Virus record (IMG/VR): IMGVR_UViG_3300033182_000187
Span: 1-32,243 of that record
Strand: one strand, 5' to 3'
Length of the DNA: 32,243 nt
Source: a virus
The notes below the pieces were generated by a model. It was not told where the DNA came from and ran no database searches. It saw only the letters and a list, made by a program, of their open reading frames with translations. The translations under genes and the position numbers were made by a program. How positions within the stretch are numbered: the stretch's first letter is position 1; every line of letters begins with the position of its first letter. Shown piece by piece: positions 13,071-21,808 of the stretch.

Positions 13071-15565
13071 TGCGTTTCTACACTAATGTTCAATTGATTG
13101 GCAATCAGTTCCTCGTTCGGGGAGTTGATAATGGAAAAAGATATGAGCACAGGGATGAGTTTCTTCCTACCCTCTTTATCAAGTCGAAGAAAGAATCCAA
13201 ACATAAAACATTAAGTGGAGAATCAGTAGAACCAATTAAACCTGGTAGTGTTCGTGACTGCCGTGAGTTCTACAAGAAATATGATGAGGTTGATGGATTT
13301 GAAATTTATGGCAATGATCGATACATCTATCAATACATCTCTGAGAAGTATCCTGAGGATGAGATCAAGTTTGATATTAGTAAAATCAAATTGGTGACTC
13401 TTGATATTGAGACCACTGCTGAACAAGGATTCCCTGATGTTGAATCTGCAGTGGAGGAAATTCTTGCTATCACCATTCAAGATTACACTACGAAGCAGAT
13501 TATTACTTGGGGTGTCAAACCTTTCCTGAATAAGCAGAAGAACGTTACTTATCATCATTGCCCCACGGAGCATGAACTTCTGAGTAACTTTATCAACTAT
13601 TGGATGCAGGATGTTCCTGATGTCATCACTGGTTGGAATATTCAGTTGTTCGATATCCCGTACATCTGCAAACGACTCAATCGTGTGTTGGGTGAGAAGT
13701 TGATGAAACGTCTCTCTCCATGGGGTCTTGTAACCGAGAATGAAATATATGTGAAGGGTAGAAAGCAAGTTAGTTTTGATGTTGGTGGATTGACTCAACT
13801 TGATTATCTTGACTTGTATAAGAAGTTTACATACAAGGCACAAGAATCATATCGTCTTGACTACATAGCTGAGGTGGAGTTAGGTCAAAAGAAACTAGAC
13901 CACTCTGAGTTTGATACCTTTAAAGATTTCTATACTAAAGGTTGGCAGAAGTTTATTGAATATAACATCGTTGACGTAGAACTTGTTGACCGTCTGGAAG
14001 ACAAGATGAAACTGATTGAACTTGCATTGACCATGGCATATGATGCTAAGGTCAACTATGCAGATGTGTTCTATCAGGTCCGCATGTGGGACAATATCAT
14101 CTACAATTATCTGAAGAAACGGAATATTGTTATTCCACCAAAGATTAGGTCTGACAAAAACGAAAAGTACGCTGGTGCTTATGTCAAGGAACCGATTCCA
14201 GGAAAGTATGATTGGGTTGTCAGTTTTGACCTTAACAGCCTATATCCTCATCTCATTATGCAATACAATATCTCGCCAGAGACACTTTTGGAGGAGAAAC
14301 ATCCCACAGCAACAGTGGATAGAATTCTTAATGAAGAAATAAACTTTGAGTTGTATAAGGATAATGCTGTGTGTGCAAACGGTGCTATGTATCGTAAAGA
14401 CATTCGGGGGTTTTTGCCAGAACTCATGGAGAAGATGTATGGTGACCGTGTAATCTTCAAGAAGCGAATGCTTCAGGCAAAGCAACAATATGAAAAAACT
14501 CCTACTAAGGCACTGGAGAAAGAGATCGCCCGTTGCAACAATATCCAGATGGCTAAGAAGATCTCACTCAACTCTGCTTATGGTGCTATCGGTAATCAGT
14601 ATTTTAGGTACTATAAATTGGCCAATGCGGAGGCGATTACGCTTTCTGGTCAAGTCTCTATCCGTTGGATTGAGCAGAAGATGAATGATTATCTAAATAA
14701 ACTGTTGTCTACAACCGAAGAGGATTACGTAATTGCATCTGACACAGATTCAATTTATCTTAATCTTGGACCTCTTGTTGATAAATTTTTTAGTAATAAG
14801 TCTGGTGATAAAGCAAAGGTCGTTGAACTACTTGATATGGTATGTCGTGACAAGTTGGAACCGTACATCGACAAATGTTACAGCAACTTGGCGACGTATG
14901 TATCGGCGTATGATCAGAAAATGCAAATGAAACGTGAGAATATTGCTGATCGTGGCATTTGGACCGCGAAGAAGCGATATATTCTCAACGTATGGGATAG
15001 TGAGGGTGTTCGTTATGAAGATCCTAAACTCAAGATGATGGGTATTGAGGCAGTTAAATCATCAACTCCTGCTCCATGTAGGAAGATGATTAAGGATGCC
15101 TTGAAGTTGATGATGAGTGGCACTGAAGAAGATGTCATTCATTTTATTGATAAGTCCCGTGAGGAGTTTAAGAAGTTGCCACCTGAGCAAATTTCTTTTC
15201 CTCGTTCTGTTTCTGATGTTCAGAAGTATAAATCTTCTTCTGACATCTATGTTAAAGGAACACCTATTCATTGTCGTGGAGCATTATTGTTCAATCATTA
15301 CATCAAGAAGAACAAACTTGAAAGCAAATACTCTTTGATTCAGAACGGTGAGAAAATTAAATTCTGTTATCTGAAAAAACCAAACGTTATTCATGAGAAC
15401 ATTATCTCATTTATTCAGGACTTTCCACGCGAACTTAATCTTGACAAGTACATTGACTATGACCTACAATTTGAGAAGTCCTTTGTCGAACCACTGAAAG
15501 CAATTCTTGATGCTATCGGTTGGAATGTCGAAAAAACTGTAAACCTAGAACTATTTTTCTCCTAA
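13070..15565 (+). CDS. 43: DNA polymerase gp43, family B
   Basis: The replicative DNA polymerase with 3'-5' proofreading. The Exo I motif is DIET with Asp112 and Glu114. Polymerase motif A is FDLNSLYPHLI with Asp387. Motif B is KISLNSAYG from about Lys497. Motif C is DTDS with Asp558 and Asp560. The length of 831 residues is shorter than T4's 898 but typical of cyanophages, and the frame is intact, with no intein or intron. The N-terminal region resembles T4's (YEHRDEFLPTLF). It starts at ATG 13070, overlapping the upstream stop. Its stop overlaps the next gene. Confidence 0.97.
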   Translation: MRFYTNVQLIGNQFLVRGVDNGKRYEHRDEFLPTLFIKSKKESKHKTLSGESVEPIKPGSVRDCREFYKKYDEVDGFEIYGNDRYIYQYISEKYPEDEIKFDISKIKLVTLDIETTAEQGFPDVESAVEEILAITIQDYTTKQIITWGVKPFLNKQKNVTYHHCPTEHELLSNFINYWMQDVPDVITGWNIQLFDIPYICKRLNRVLGEKLMKRLSPWGLVTENEIYVKGRKQVSFDVGGLTQLDYLDLYKKFTYKAQESYRLDYIAEVELGQKKLDHSEFDTFKDFYTKGWQKFIEYNIVDVELVDRLEDKMKLIELALTMAYDAKVNYADVFYQVRMWDNIIYNYLKKRNIVIPPKIRSDKNEKYAGAYVKEPIPGKYDWVVSFDLNSLYPHLIMQYNISPETLLEEKHPTATVDRILNEEINFELYKDNAVCANGAMYRKDIRGFLPELMEKMYGDRVIFKKRMLQAKQQYEKTPTKALEKEIARCNNIQMAKKISLNSAYGAIGNQYFRYYKLANAEAITLSGQVSIRWIEQKMNDYLNKLLSTTEEDYVIASDTDSIYLNLGPLVDKFFSNKSGDKAKVVELLDMVCRDKLEPYIDKCYSNLATYVSAYDQKMQMKRENIADRGIWTAKKRYILNVWDSEGVRYEDPKLKMMGIEAVKSSTPAPCRKMIKDALKLMMSGTEEDVIHFIDKSREEFKKLPPEQISFPRSVSDVQKYKSSSDIYVKGTPIHCRGALLFNHYIKKNKLESKYSLIQNGEKIKFCYLKKPNVIHENIISFIQDFPRELNLDKYIDYDLQFEKSFVEPLKAILDAIGWNVEKTVNLELFFS

Positions 15566-15735
15566 TGGATCTGCCTATTAACGATAAAGAACTTGCCACT
15601 ATTGTCAGTGCTTTGCGACTGGGTGGTGATGCTGCTCTTTATCAAAAACTGAATACTATTAAAGAGATCCGTAAGGAGAATCCTGGTGGACCTTATAAAA
15701 AAATTGCCCGTGAACAATTTGGATTTGTACTATAA
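15565..15735 (+). CDS. Small hypothetical protein after gp43
   Basis: A 56-residue helical, Lys/Arg-rich protein starting at ATG 15565, which overlaps the gp43 stop (TAATG). A longer frame from 15520 lies inside gp43 and is not favoured. The stop overlaps the next ATG in the same way. The sequence (NDKELATIVSALRLGGDAAL, then GGPYKKIAREQFGFVL) has no motif I know. It is translationally coupled to the polymerase. Confidence 0.7.
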   Translation: MDLPINDKELATIVSALRLGGDAALYQKLNTIKEIRKENPGGPYKKIAREQFGFVL

Positions 15736-16193
15736 TGTTTTTTGATAAAATTAGTTTAGTTACTGGTGGGTTTGATCCCATTCATAGTGGACATATTAGA
15801 TATTTTGAGAGAGCAAAAGATCTTTCAGATTATCTTGTGGTTGGTGTAAACACTGACTATTGGTTAACCCGTAAGAAAGGACAATATTTTCAATCTTGGA
15901 AAGAACGTGCAGATATTGTACGTCATCTTAATATGGTTGATGCTGTTATTTCTTGGGATGATGGTGACGATAGTGCTTGTGGTGCTATTGAAAAGTGTCT
16001 TGATATTGCACAAACTGTAATATTTGCTAATGGTGGAGATCGTGCTAAGGGTAATACTCCAGAACTAGAACGGTTTAAAGATAATCCTAGAGTTGAGTTT
16101 GTTTGGAGTGTTGGTGGTGATGAAAAAATGAATAGTAGTTCGTGGATTCTCCATGGATATTTTGAACGTCAACGCAAATTATTGGGTATTTAA
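15735..16193 (+). CDS. Cytidylyltransferase-like nucleotidyltransferase
   Basis: A 152-residue single-domain enzyme of the HxGH nucleotidyltransferase family (glycerol-3-phosphate cytidylyltransferase, heptose-phosphate adenylyltransferase). VTGGFDPIHSGHIRYFERAK at 9-28 holds HSGH at 17-20, the nucleotide-binding signature. GGDRAKGNTPE and a SSSW stretch near the end fit the second and third family motifs. Such enzymes activate a phosphorylated sugar or alcohol as CDP- or ADP-derivatives. Its place between gp43 and UvsX is odd for cell-envelope metabolism, so it may be an auxiliary metabolic gene. The substrate is unknown. Confidence 0.8.
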   Translation: MFFDKISLVTGGFDPIHSGHIRYFERAKDLSDYLVVGVNTDYWLTRKKGQYFQSWKERADIVRHLNMVDAVISWDDGDDSACGAIEKCLDIAQTVIFANGGDRAKGNTPELERFKDNPRVEFVWSVGGDEKMNSSSWILHGYFERQRKLLGI

Positions 16194-16195
16194 TT

Positions 16196-17200
16196 ATGGA
16201 CTTCTTAAAAGAAATTGTAAAAGAGATCGGTGATGACTACACAAAACTAGCAGCAGACATCGATGAAACAGAACAATATGTTGATACAGGTTCGTACATT
16301 TTTAACGGACTTGTTTCAGGGTCTATATTTGGTGGTGTATCTGGGAATAAGATTACTGCCATTGCTGGGGAGTCTAGTACTGGAAAAACTTTTTTCTCCC
16401 TTGCTGTCGTCAAGAACTTCCTTGATGCTAACCCTGATGGTTATTGTCTATATTTTGACACTGAAGCCGCTGTTAACAAATCTCTTATCGCAAGTCGTGG
16501 GATTGACCTAGAAAGACTAGTTGTTATCAATGTTGTTACAATTGAAGAGTTTAGGTCAAAAGCACTGAAGGCAGTTGATATATACCTTAAGAAACCAGAG
16601 GACGAACGCAAACCTTGTATGTTTGTGCTAGACTCTCTGGGTATGCTGTCTACAGAGAAGGAGATCACTGACGCACTAAACGACAAACAAGTTCGTGACA
16701 TGACCAAATCTCAACTGGTCAAAGGTGCATTCAGAATGCTGACTCTGAAACTGGGACAAGCAAACATTCCTATGATCGTTACGAATCATACCTACGATGT
16801 CATTGGCGCTTATGTTCCTACAAAAGAAATGGGAGGAGGCAGTGGACTCAAGTACGCTGCATCTTCAATCATATATCTCAGCAAAAAGAAAGAAAAGGAT
16901 GGAACAGAAATCGTCGGAAATCTTATCAAGGCTAAGACTGCTAAGTCGCGTCTAAGTAAGGAGAACAAAGATGTTACGGTGCGTCTTTATTACGACGAGC
17001 GTGGTCTTGATCGATATTACGGTCTTCTTGAGTTGGGTGAGATTGGCGGACTTTGGAAGAACGTTGCTGGTCGATATGAGATAGACGGTAAGAAAGTCTA
17101 TGCCAAAGCAATCTATAAAGATCCAGAAACATACTTCACTCCAGAAGTGATGGAGAAACTGGATGAGATTGCTAAGGAAGAATTCAGTTATGGATCATGA
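16196..17200 (+). CDS. uvsX: RecA-like recombinase UvsX
   Basis: A strand-exchange recombinase that coats single-stranded DNA and drives recombination-dependent replication with gp46/47. Walker A is GESSTGKT at 58-65. A Walker B-type strand follows in CMFVLDSLGML. The DNA-binding region includes GGGSGLKYAASSIIYL. It is 334 residues, shorter than T4 UvsX (391) but similar to cyanophage versions. It starts two bases after the nucleotidyltransferase stop, and its own stop overlaps the dioxygenase ATG (ATGA). Confidence 0.95.
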   Translation: MDFLKEIVKEIGDDYTKLAADIDETEQYVDTGSYIFNGLVSGSIFGGVSGNKITAIAGESSTGKTFFSLAVVKNFLDANPDGYCLYFDTEAAVNKSLIASRGIDLERLVVINVVTIEEFRSKALKAVDIYLKKPEDERKPCMFVLDSLGMLSTEKEITDALNDKQVRDMTKSQLVKGAFRMLTLKLGQANIPMIVTNHTYDVIGAYVPTKEMGGGSGLKYAASSIIYLSKKKEKDGTEIVGNLIKAKTAKSRLSKENKDVTVRLYYDERGLDRYYGLLELGEIGGLWKNVAGRYEIDGKKVYAKAIYKDPETYFTPEVMEKLDEIAKEEFSYGS

Positions 17201-17739
17201 TTAAGGTTCTTAAAACTGGAATCAACGTATCTAAAGTCATCCAACAACTAAAGAAATATCCACAGGACTGGGACCACCAGAAAACTCTGGAAGGATCTCA
17301 GTCCTTACTTGATAGAGGATTTGATGACTTGCCAGTCAGTGCTCTACAGCTTATAATAGGTGGTGTCAAACACAAAGACGACTTTGTGGGAGACTCTGAG
17401 ATCAACATCAAAACCCCTGCCTACGCACATCATAGTGAGATCAGAAAGATTATCCGCAAGCATTTCAAGAACGCAGAGATTCATCGGTGCGGTTTTCTTT
17501 CACTTCCTGTAGATGAGATTGTAGGAGCACATATTGACGAGGGCACATACTACCTGAGCAGAAACAGGTATCACCTTTCTATACTTGGAAGGTATCAGTA
17601 TTTCTGCGGCAAAGAAACTGTCATTGTTGAACCAGGAACTCTTCTATGGTTCAATAACAAACTACCTCACGGCACCGTTAATATCGGTGACGAGACACGC
17701 ATCACATTTGTATTTGATATCCCTCATGGACAAAGTTGA
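17197..17739 (+). CDS. Aspartyl/asparaginyl beta-hydroxylase-like 2OG-Fe(II) dioxygenase
   Basis: A 180-residue double-stranded beta-helix oxygenase. Iron ligands are His112 and Asp114 (AHIDEG) and His158 (LPHGTVN). Arg168 (ETRITFVFD) is placed to bind 2-oxoglutarate. The stretch RYHLSILGRYQYF is typical of the aspartyl beta-hydroxylase family. The target could be a protein Asp/Asn or another small substrate. It is coupled to UvsX (ATGA) and overlaps gp41 by 14 bases, so it is tightly fixed in the replication operon. Iron-dependent oxygenases are frequent in cyanophages. Confidence 0.82.
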   Translation: MIKVLKTGINVSKVIQQLKKYPQDWDHQKTLEGSQSLLDRGFDDLPVSALQLIIGGVKHKDDFVGDSEINIKTPAYAHHSEIRKIIRKHFKNAEIHRCGFLSLPVDEIVGAHIDEGTYYLSRNRYHLSILGRYQYFCGKETVIVEPGTLLWFNNKLPHGTVNIGDETRITFVFDIPHGQS

Positions 17740-19102
17740 AATTCTGATTCTAAGAAATCTACTATACAATGAGGAGTATCTTCGTAAGGTTATTCCTTTT
17801 ATCAAAGCAGATTACTATGAAGATCCTCTTCAGAAAATTGTATTTGAAGAGATTGAGAAGTTTGTTCATGAATACAATCAACCTGCAACCAAAGAAGTTC
17901 TTTGTATTGAGGTAGAGAAACGTCAGGATATTAATGACACGACTTTCACTGAGATTACAAAACTGATTAGTTACTTGGAAGATGTTCCAACTGACTATGA
18001 TTGGTTGTGTGATACTACAGAGAAGTGGTGCCGAGATCGTGCCATTTATCTGGCACTGATGGAATCCATTGCACTTGCAGATGGAAAGGACAAAGATAAA
18101 GATAGGGGTGCTATCCCTAGTATTCTGTCAAATGCTTTGGCAGTTTCATTTGATACACATATCGGTCACGACTACCTGATTGATTATGAAGAAAGATACC
18201 AAGCATACCACAAAAAAGAAGATCTCATCCCGTTCGACCTTGAGTATTTCAACAAGATTACGAAAGGTGGTCTCCCGAACAAGACACTTAACATTGCTCT
18301 TGCTGGCACTGGTGTCGGTAAAAGTTTGTTTATGTGCCATGTGGCATCTTCCGCACTCTTGGGAGGGAAAAACGTATTATACATCACGCTTGAAATGGCT
18401 GAGGAGAAAATTGCAGAACGAATCGATGCTAATCTTCTCAATGTACCTATCCAGGAGATAACAGAACTTCCTAAGGTGATGTTTGAGGATAAGGTAACAA
18501 AACTTGCAAACAGAACTCAAGGATCCCTAATTATTAAAGAGTATCCGACAGCATCTGCACATGCAGGACACTTTAGGTCACTTCTTAATGAACTTGCACT
18601 TAAGAAGTCATTTAGACCTGATATTATTTCCGTTGATTACCTTAATATATGTGCTTCCGAACGGTATCGCGCAGGCAGCAATGTCAATTCATATACAGTT
18701 GTCAAGGCTATTGCTGAAGAACTTCGAGGACTTGCTTGCGAGGCAAACGTCCCTATCGTATCTGCCACCCAGACCACTCGTTCTGGTTATGGTAGCAGTG
18801 ATGTTGAGCTTACTGACACTAGTGAGTCCTTTGGTCTCCCTGCTACTGCTGATCTTATGTTTGCCCTTATTTCAACTGAAGATCTTGAGGGACTCGGGCA
18901 AATTATGGTGAAGCAGTTGAAGAATAGATATAACGATCCAACCATTCATAAACGTTTTGTGGTTGGTATCGACCGTGCCAAGATGCGTCTGTATGATTGT
19001 GAGCAGTCAGCACAAGATGACATTATTGACAGTGGTAAAGAAGAAGAGTATACTTATGAGGAAGCAAAACCAAAGAAATCATTTGATGGATTTAAATTCT
19101 AA
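17726..19102 (+). CDS. 41: Replicative DNA helicase gp41 (DnaB-like)
   Basis: The 5'-3' hexameric helicase that, with primase gp61, makes the primosome. Walker A is AGTGVGKS at 193-200. The Walker B strand is IISVDYLN with Asp304. ATQTTRSGYGSSD fits the later RecA-fold motifs. At 458 residues it is close to T4's 475. I use ATG 17726 (MDKVEILILRNLLYNEEYL); the longer frame from 17585 lies within the dioxygenase gene and does not look like helicase. No split intein is present, although gp41 is a known split-intein host in marine phage metagenomes. Confidence 0.95.
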   Translation: MDKVEILILRNLLYNEEYLRKVIPFIKADYYEDPLQKIVFEEIEKFVHEYNQPATKEVLCIEVEKRQDINDTTFTEITKLISYLEDVPTDYDWLCDTTEKWCRDRAIYLALMESIALADGKDKDKDRGAIPSILSNALAVSFDTHIGHDYLIDYEERYQAYHKKEDLIPFDLEYFNKITKGGLPNKTLNIALAGTGVGKSLFMCHVASSALLGGKNVLYITLEMAEEKIAERIDANLLNVPIQEITELPKVMFEDKVTKLANRTQGSLIIKEYPTASAHAGHFRSLLNELALKKSFRPDIISVDYLNICASERYRAGSNVNSYTVVKAIAEELRGLACEANVPIVSATQTTRSGYGSSDVELTDTSESFGLPATADLMFALISTEDLEGLGQIMVKQLKNRYNDPTIHKRFVVGIDRAKMRLYDCEQSAQDDIIDSGKEEEYTYEEAKPKKSFDGFKF

Positions 19103-19359
19103 TGTATTCCGTATTCAATCCTAGAGGAGAAAAGATTGCTGACTGTGGTATCCTTCGTGATGCTGTAAATCTTGTCGGTATGAGAAATGCTAGATGGGAT
19201 GGACATTACTATCAGTTCAAACCACACTATCAAACGGTTGATGTTCAATCAGTAGATTTCAAACTTCCATCAATCACAATTGAGGGACAAGAAATCCCCA
19301 TTCAACAAGAACTCCCTCAAAATTGCCAAGAACCATTTATTCCAGATTTTCATGACTAA
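19102..19359 (+). CDS. Hypothetical protein after gp41
   Basis: An 85-residue protein whose ATG overlaps the gp41 stop (TAATG). The N-terminal half looks globular: GEKIADCGILRDAVNLVGMR, then ARWDGHYYQFKP. The C-terminal half is Pro/Gln/Glu-rich and probably flexible. It overlaps the start of mazG by 8 bases. I do not recognise a family. Confidence 0.7.
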   Translation: MYSVFNPRGEKIADCGILRDAVNLVGMRNARWDGHYYQFKPHYQTVDVQSVDFKLPSITIEGQEIPIQQELPQNCQEPFIPDFHD

Positions 19360-19759
19360 AGTTGATACCGAAAAGTACGTTGAATTTGTAAAAGGAGTGA
19401 CCAGTGAACCTAGCCTTGACTATGGTGCCATGGGTTCTCGTCTTGCAGAACTTGAAGTAACTGGAACTAATACTTCTCAGTTGCTTACTGCAGCACTTGG
19501 TTTGACTGCAGAATCTGGTGAGTTTACTGAAGTTGTGAAAAAGATTATCTTTCAAGGTAAACCCTACAATGAGGATAATGTCTTTCACATGAAACGTGAA
19601 CTTGGTGACATCTGCTGGTACATTGCCCAAGCATGTATGGCACTTGACACATCCTTTGATGAGGTGCTAGAAATGAATGTGGACAAACTCAAAGCACGTT
19701 ATCCTGGTGGTGAGTTTGATGTTCACTATTCTGAAAACCGTAAGGAGGGAGACCTGTGA
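19352..19759 (+). CDS. mazG: MazG nucleotide pyrophosphohydrolase
   Basis: An all-alpha NTP pyrophosphohydrolase of 135 residues, a classic cyanophage auxiliary gene proposed to alter (p)ppGpp or clear unusual dNTPs. The metal-binding motif is seen as LTAESGEFTEVVKK followed by RELGDICWYIA (the ExxE...ExxD pattern). ATG 19352 is used; the frame upstream to 19280 overlaps the previous gene and is not MazG-like. The sequence ends near AAGGAGGGAG, the ribosome site of the next gene. Confidence 0.92.
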   Translation: MTKVDTEKYVEFVKGVTSEPSLDYGAMGSRLAELEVTGTNTSQLLTAALGLTAESGEFTEVVKKIIFQGKPYNEDNVFHMKRELGDICWYIAQACMALDTSFDEVLEMNVDKLKARYPGGEFDVHYSENRKEGDL

Positions 19760-19947
19760 GTTGCAACATTGATGTAAATCTAAAACTGAATGTTCATACG
19801 GCAGCACTCATTCGTGAGTCACTATTCCGTTATACTAGAGAAGACAGTTACGAATATCCTGCCCCTAGGGTTGTTGAGATTCGTGGTGTTATTCAACAAC
19901 TTGATGAGTTGATTGAAGCAAATCTTCCTGAAGATCACGATCACTGA
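19756..19947 (+). CDS. Small hypothetical protein after mazG
   Basis: A 63-residue protein starting at GTG 19756, overlapping the mazG stop (GTGA), with AAGGAGGGAG at 19743-19752. It is helical and acidic toward the end, which is ELIEANLPEDHDH. No motif is recognised. It is the last gene of the replication cluster before the tRNA. Confidence 0.65.
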   Translation: MSCNIDVNLKLNVHTAALIRESLFRYTREDSYEYPAPRVVEIRGVIQQLDELIEANLPEDHDH

Positions 19948-19962
19948 CCCTTCGGGGTTCAC

Positions 19963-20035
19963 GGGGTTATAGCTCAACTGGTAGAGCACCTGCTTTGCAA
20001 GCAGGGGGTTAGGGGTTCGAGTCCCCTTAACTCCA
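19963..20035 (+). tRNA. tRNA-Ala (anticodon TGC)
   Basis: A full 73-base cloverleaf. The acceptor stem is GGGGTTA/TAACTCC with one G-T pair. The D-arm region is AGCTCAACTGGTAGAGC. The anticodon arm is CCTGC-TTTGCAA-GCAGG with TGC at 19996-19998. The T-arm is AGGGG-TTCGAGT-CCCCT, and the discriminator is A. The 3' CCA is not encoded. It reads GCA codons, as in cyanobacterial tRNA-Ala(TGC). A small ACCC-TTCG-GGGT hairpin (19947-19958) lies just upstream and a late promoter starts at its 3' end, so it is at the border between early and late genes. Confidence 0.95.
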
Positions 20036-20041
20036 TAAATA
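20034..20041 (+). promoter_or_regulatory. T4-type late promoter overlapping the tRNA 3' end
   Basis: CATAAATA fits the NATAAATA late pattern, 21 bases before ATG 20062. Its first two bases are the last two of the tRNA. It marks the start of the late gene block. Confidence 0.55.
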
Positions 20042-20061
20042 AAAAATATTAAGAGTAACCA

Positions 20062-21774
20062 ATGGCATCCACAAGCCTAAATGAATCTCTAGCATGTGTT
20101 GCATTGGGGTATGTCACATATAAGAAAGATCATAGCCTTGAAGATTTTCATCGGATGATTACTCAAACTAGTGGTAACTTGTGGAATCAAGTTATATCTA
20201 GATGTGAACTTTCTGATAGAGCAATAAACACATATAGAAATGCTTTTTCTGATAAGAATGGATCTATGGATCCATGGATTTCTACATCATATAGAACTGC
20301 TGATCAAATAGTAAAATCACTTAAATTACAAAATCTTAGAGATTATAAATTTGCAAAAGTTGAAAAGGATAGAAGTAATAGAGCGTATCTTTTAAAACAA
20401 AGAGCAACATCTGCTATCAAAGCATACTCTAAAGAGGTGATGAAAGCACCTGGTATTCTTGCCACATTAAATGCTGATAAAGTAAACATCGGTGATATAA
20501 TGATTATTAAAAATAATTCTCAAATTTTCAATACTATTGAAGAGTTAGTAGAAAATACAGATGTTACTTCCTCTAAATTAAAAAAAGCAATACTTGAAAA
20601 TGAAAAAGAGTTTCTTACCATGGAAAGATATAGAAATCTAATGGTAGAAGCATGGAAAGATAATGAAATATATTCTGTTTCTCTGAAACAACTTGACGAA
20701 AAATCTGACAATATTCCAGTAAAAATTTCTAATCTACCATCTTCTCTTTCTAGAACAGTAAAGGAAAGAGAGCAAGATGAATTTGCAGCATATGTTTCAT
20801 ACTTGATTCGTATTGCAAAAAAAGGAACTACATATAAACAATTTGAAGATGCTGTTAATGAATTTGTAGATATCAAACCAGTAACATTTACTGCTCAAGA
20901 TAGATTACTTGTTTATTTTGATCTCGTTTACAAAAAGGAGGAGAGAAAAAAATATTATATCTTTACTAATTTTGGAACTGGTAATGCAATTCACTTTGTT
21001 CCAAAAGGATCTAAATCTGCAAGTGGTGAAGGTGGCATCACTGTAAATTATTTTTATACACTGGTCAAAAATTTTCCAAAGTTAAAAGTATTTTTTAAAG
21101 AATTAGCAGATGCTAGAATATATCACTTTGAACAAGCATGTAAGAAAAATAATTTAAACCCTAAAGATATAAACAGAGACCTTGGATCAAACTCTATGTA
21201 CTCTGGTAAGTACGATTCCTCTTTATATTTGGCAAAAAATTATGAAGATCTTGCTAATAAGATGTTTAATGGAAAAAATGCTTATGGATATCTAAGTAAA
21301 AATAATGCAGAATTGACTGCAAACGCACAAGCATTTTCTGATTTTTTTGATAGTTACACTGCATACTTATCTAAAACTCCAGGGTCTATGGGAAAGTTTC
21401 TTGGTATTGCAAAAAAATCTAAAATTGCAATGCAAGGTAAAATATCTAAAATTAAAAAAGACGTAGAGAAGGAAACAAAGAAAAAAGGATTCCTAACAAA
21501 AGAAGACAAGATAAAAGTCCTTGACAAATACAAAACACCGTTTGTTACAGAGTACAAAAAATCATATGCTCTGCTATGTAATGCAGAATTTGGATTCTTT
21601 TTTGCAGAGCATCAGGCAGATGTAGAGGAGATACTTAAGAAACAAGTGCTATTATCTTTCTATGCTGCAGCAAGTGGAAGAGGGTATATTATCTTTGATG
21701 GCAAGAGATTCTCTGAAGATGATATCTATGAAAAGAGTGTAGCACCTCCTCCATTCCTTAAGGTTGGAATGTAA
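20062..21774 (+). CDS. Large AT-rich protein of unknown function, possibly virion
   Basis: A 570-residue, Lys/Asn-rich soluble protein. I recognise no catalytic motif. Visible features are a conserved-looking N-terminus (TSLNESLACVALGYVTYK), GDIMIIKNN at about 150, a Lys-rich stretch at about 455-490 and a compact C-terminus (GFFFAEHQADVEEILKKQ, then YAAASGRGYIIFDG). Codon use differs from neighbours: Arg is mostly AGA and runs of A are common, so the gene looks more AT-rich than the replication genes. It is preceded by a late promoter and followed by virion-type genes, so a structural or packaged role is likely but inferred. Confidence 0.75.
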   Translation: MASTSLNESLACVALGYVTYKKDHSLEDFHRMITQTSGNLWNQVISRCELSDRAINTYRNAFSDKNGSMDPWISTSYRTADQIVKSLKLQNLRDYKFAKVEKDRSNRAYLLKQRATSAIKAYSKEVMKAPGILATLNADKVNIGDIMIIKNNSQIFNTIEELVENTDVTSSKLKKAILENEKEFLTMERYRNLMVEAWKDNEIYSVSLKQLDEKSDNIPVKISNLPSSLSRTVKEREQDEFAAYVSYLIRIAKKGTTYKQFEDAVNEFVDIKPVTFTAQDRLLVYFDLVYKKEERKKYYIFTNFGTGNAIHFVPKGSKSASGEGGITVNYFYTLVKNFPKLKVFFKELADARIYHFEQACKKNNLNPKDINRDLGSNSMYSGKYDSSLYLAKNYEDLANKMFNGKNAYGYLSKNNAELTANAQAFSDFFDSYTAYLSKTPGSMGKFLGIAKKSKIAMQGKISKIKKDVEKETKKKGFLTKEDKIKVLDKYKTPFVTEYKKSYALLCNAEFGFFFAEHQADVEEILKKQVLLSFYAAASGRGYIIFDGKRFSEDDIYEKSVAPPPFLKVGM

Positions 21775-21777
21775 TTT

Positions 21778-21785
21778 AATAAATA
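21778..21785 (+). promoter_or_regulatory. T4-type late promoter
   Basis: AATAAATA lies 24 bases before ATG 21809, in the short gap after the 570-residue gene. Confidence 0.5.
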
Positions 21786-21808
21786 ATGTATAAGGATTAT
21801 CCATATAA

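Noticed and set aside
17585-17725. 47-residue upstream extension of gp41
   Set aside because: It overlaps the dioxygenase gene in another frame, is not helicase-like, and the T4-like start is at ATG 17726.
19963-20035. tRNA-Ala as a prophage attachment site
   Set aside because: No integrase or repeated tRNA 3' end was seen, and the phage type is strictly lytic.
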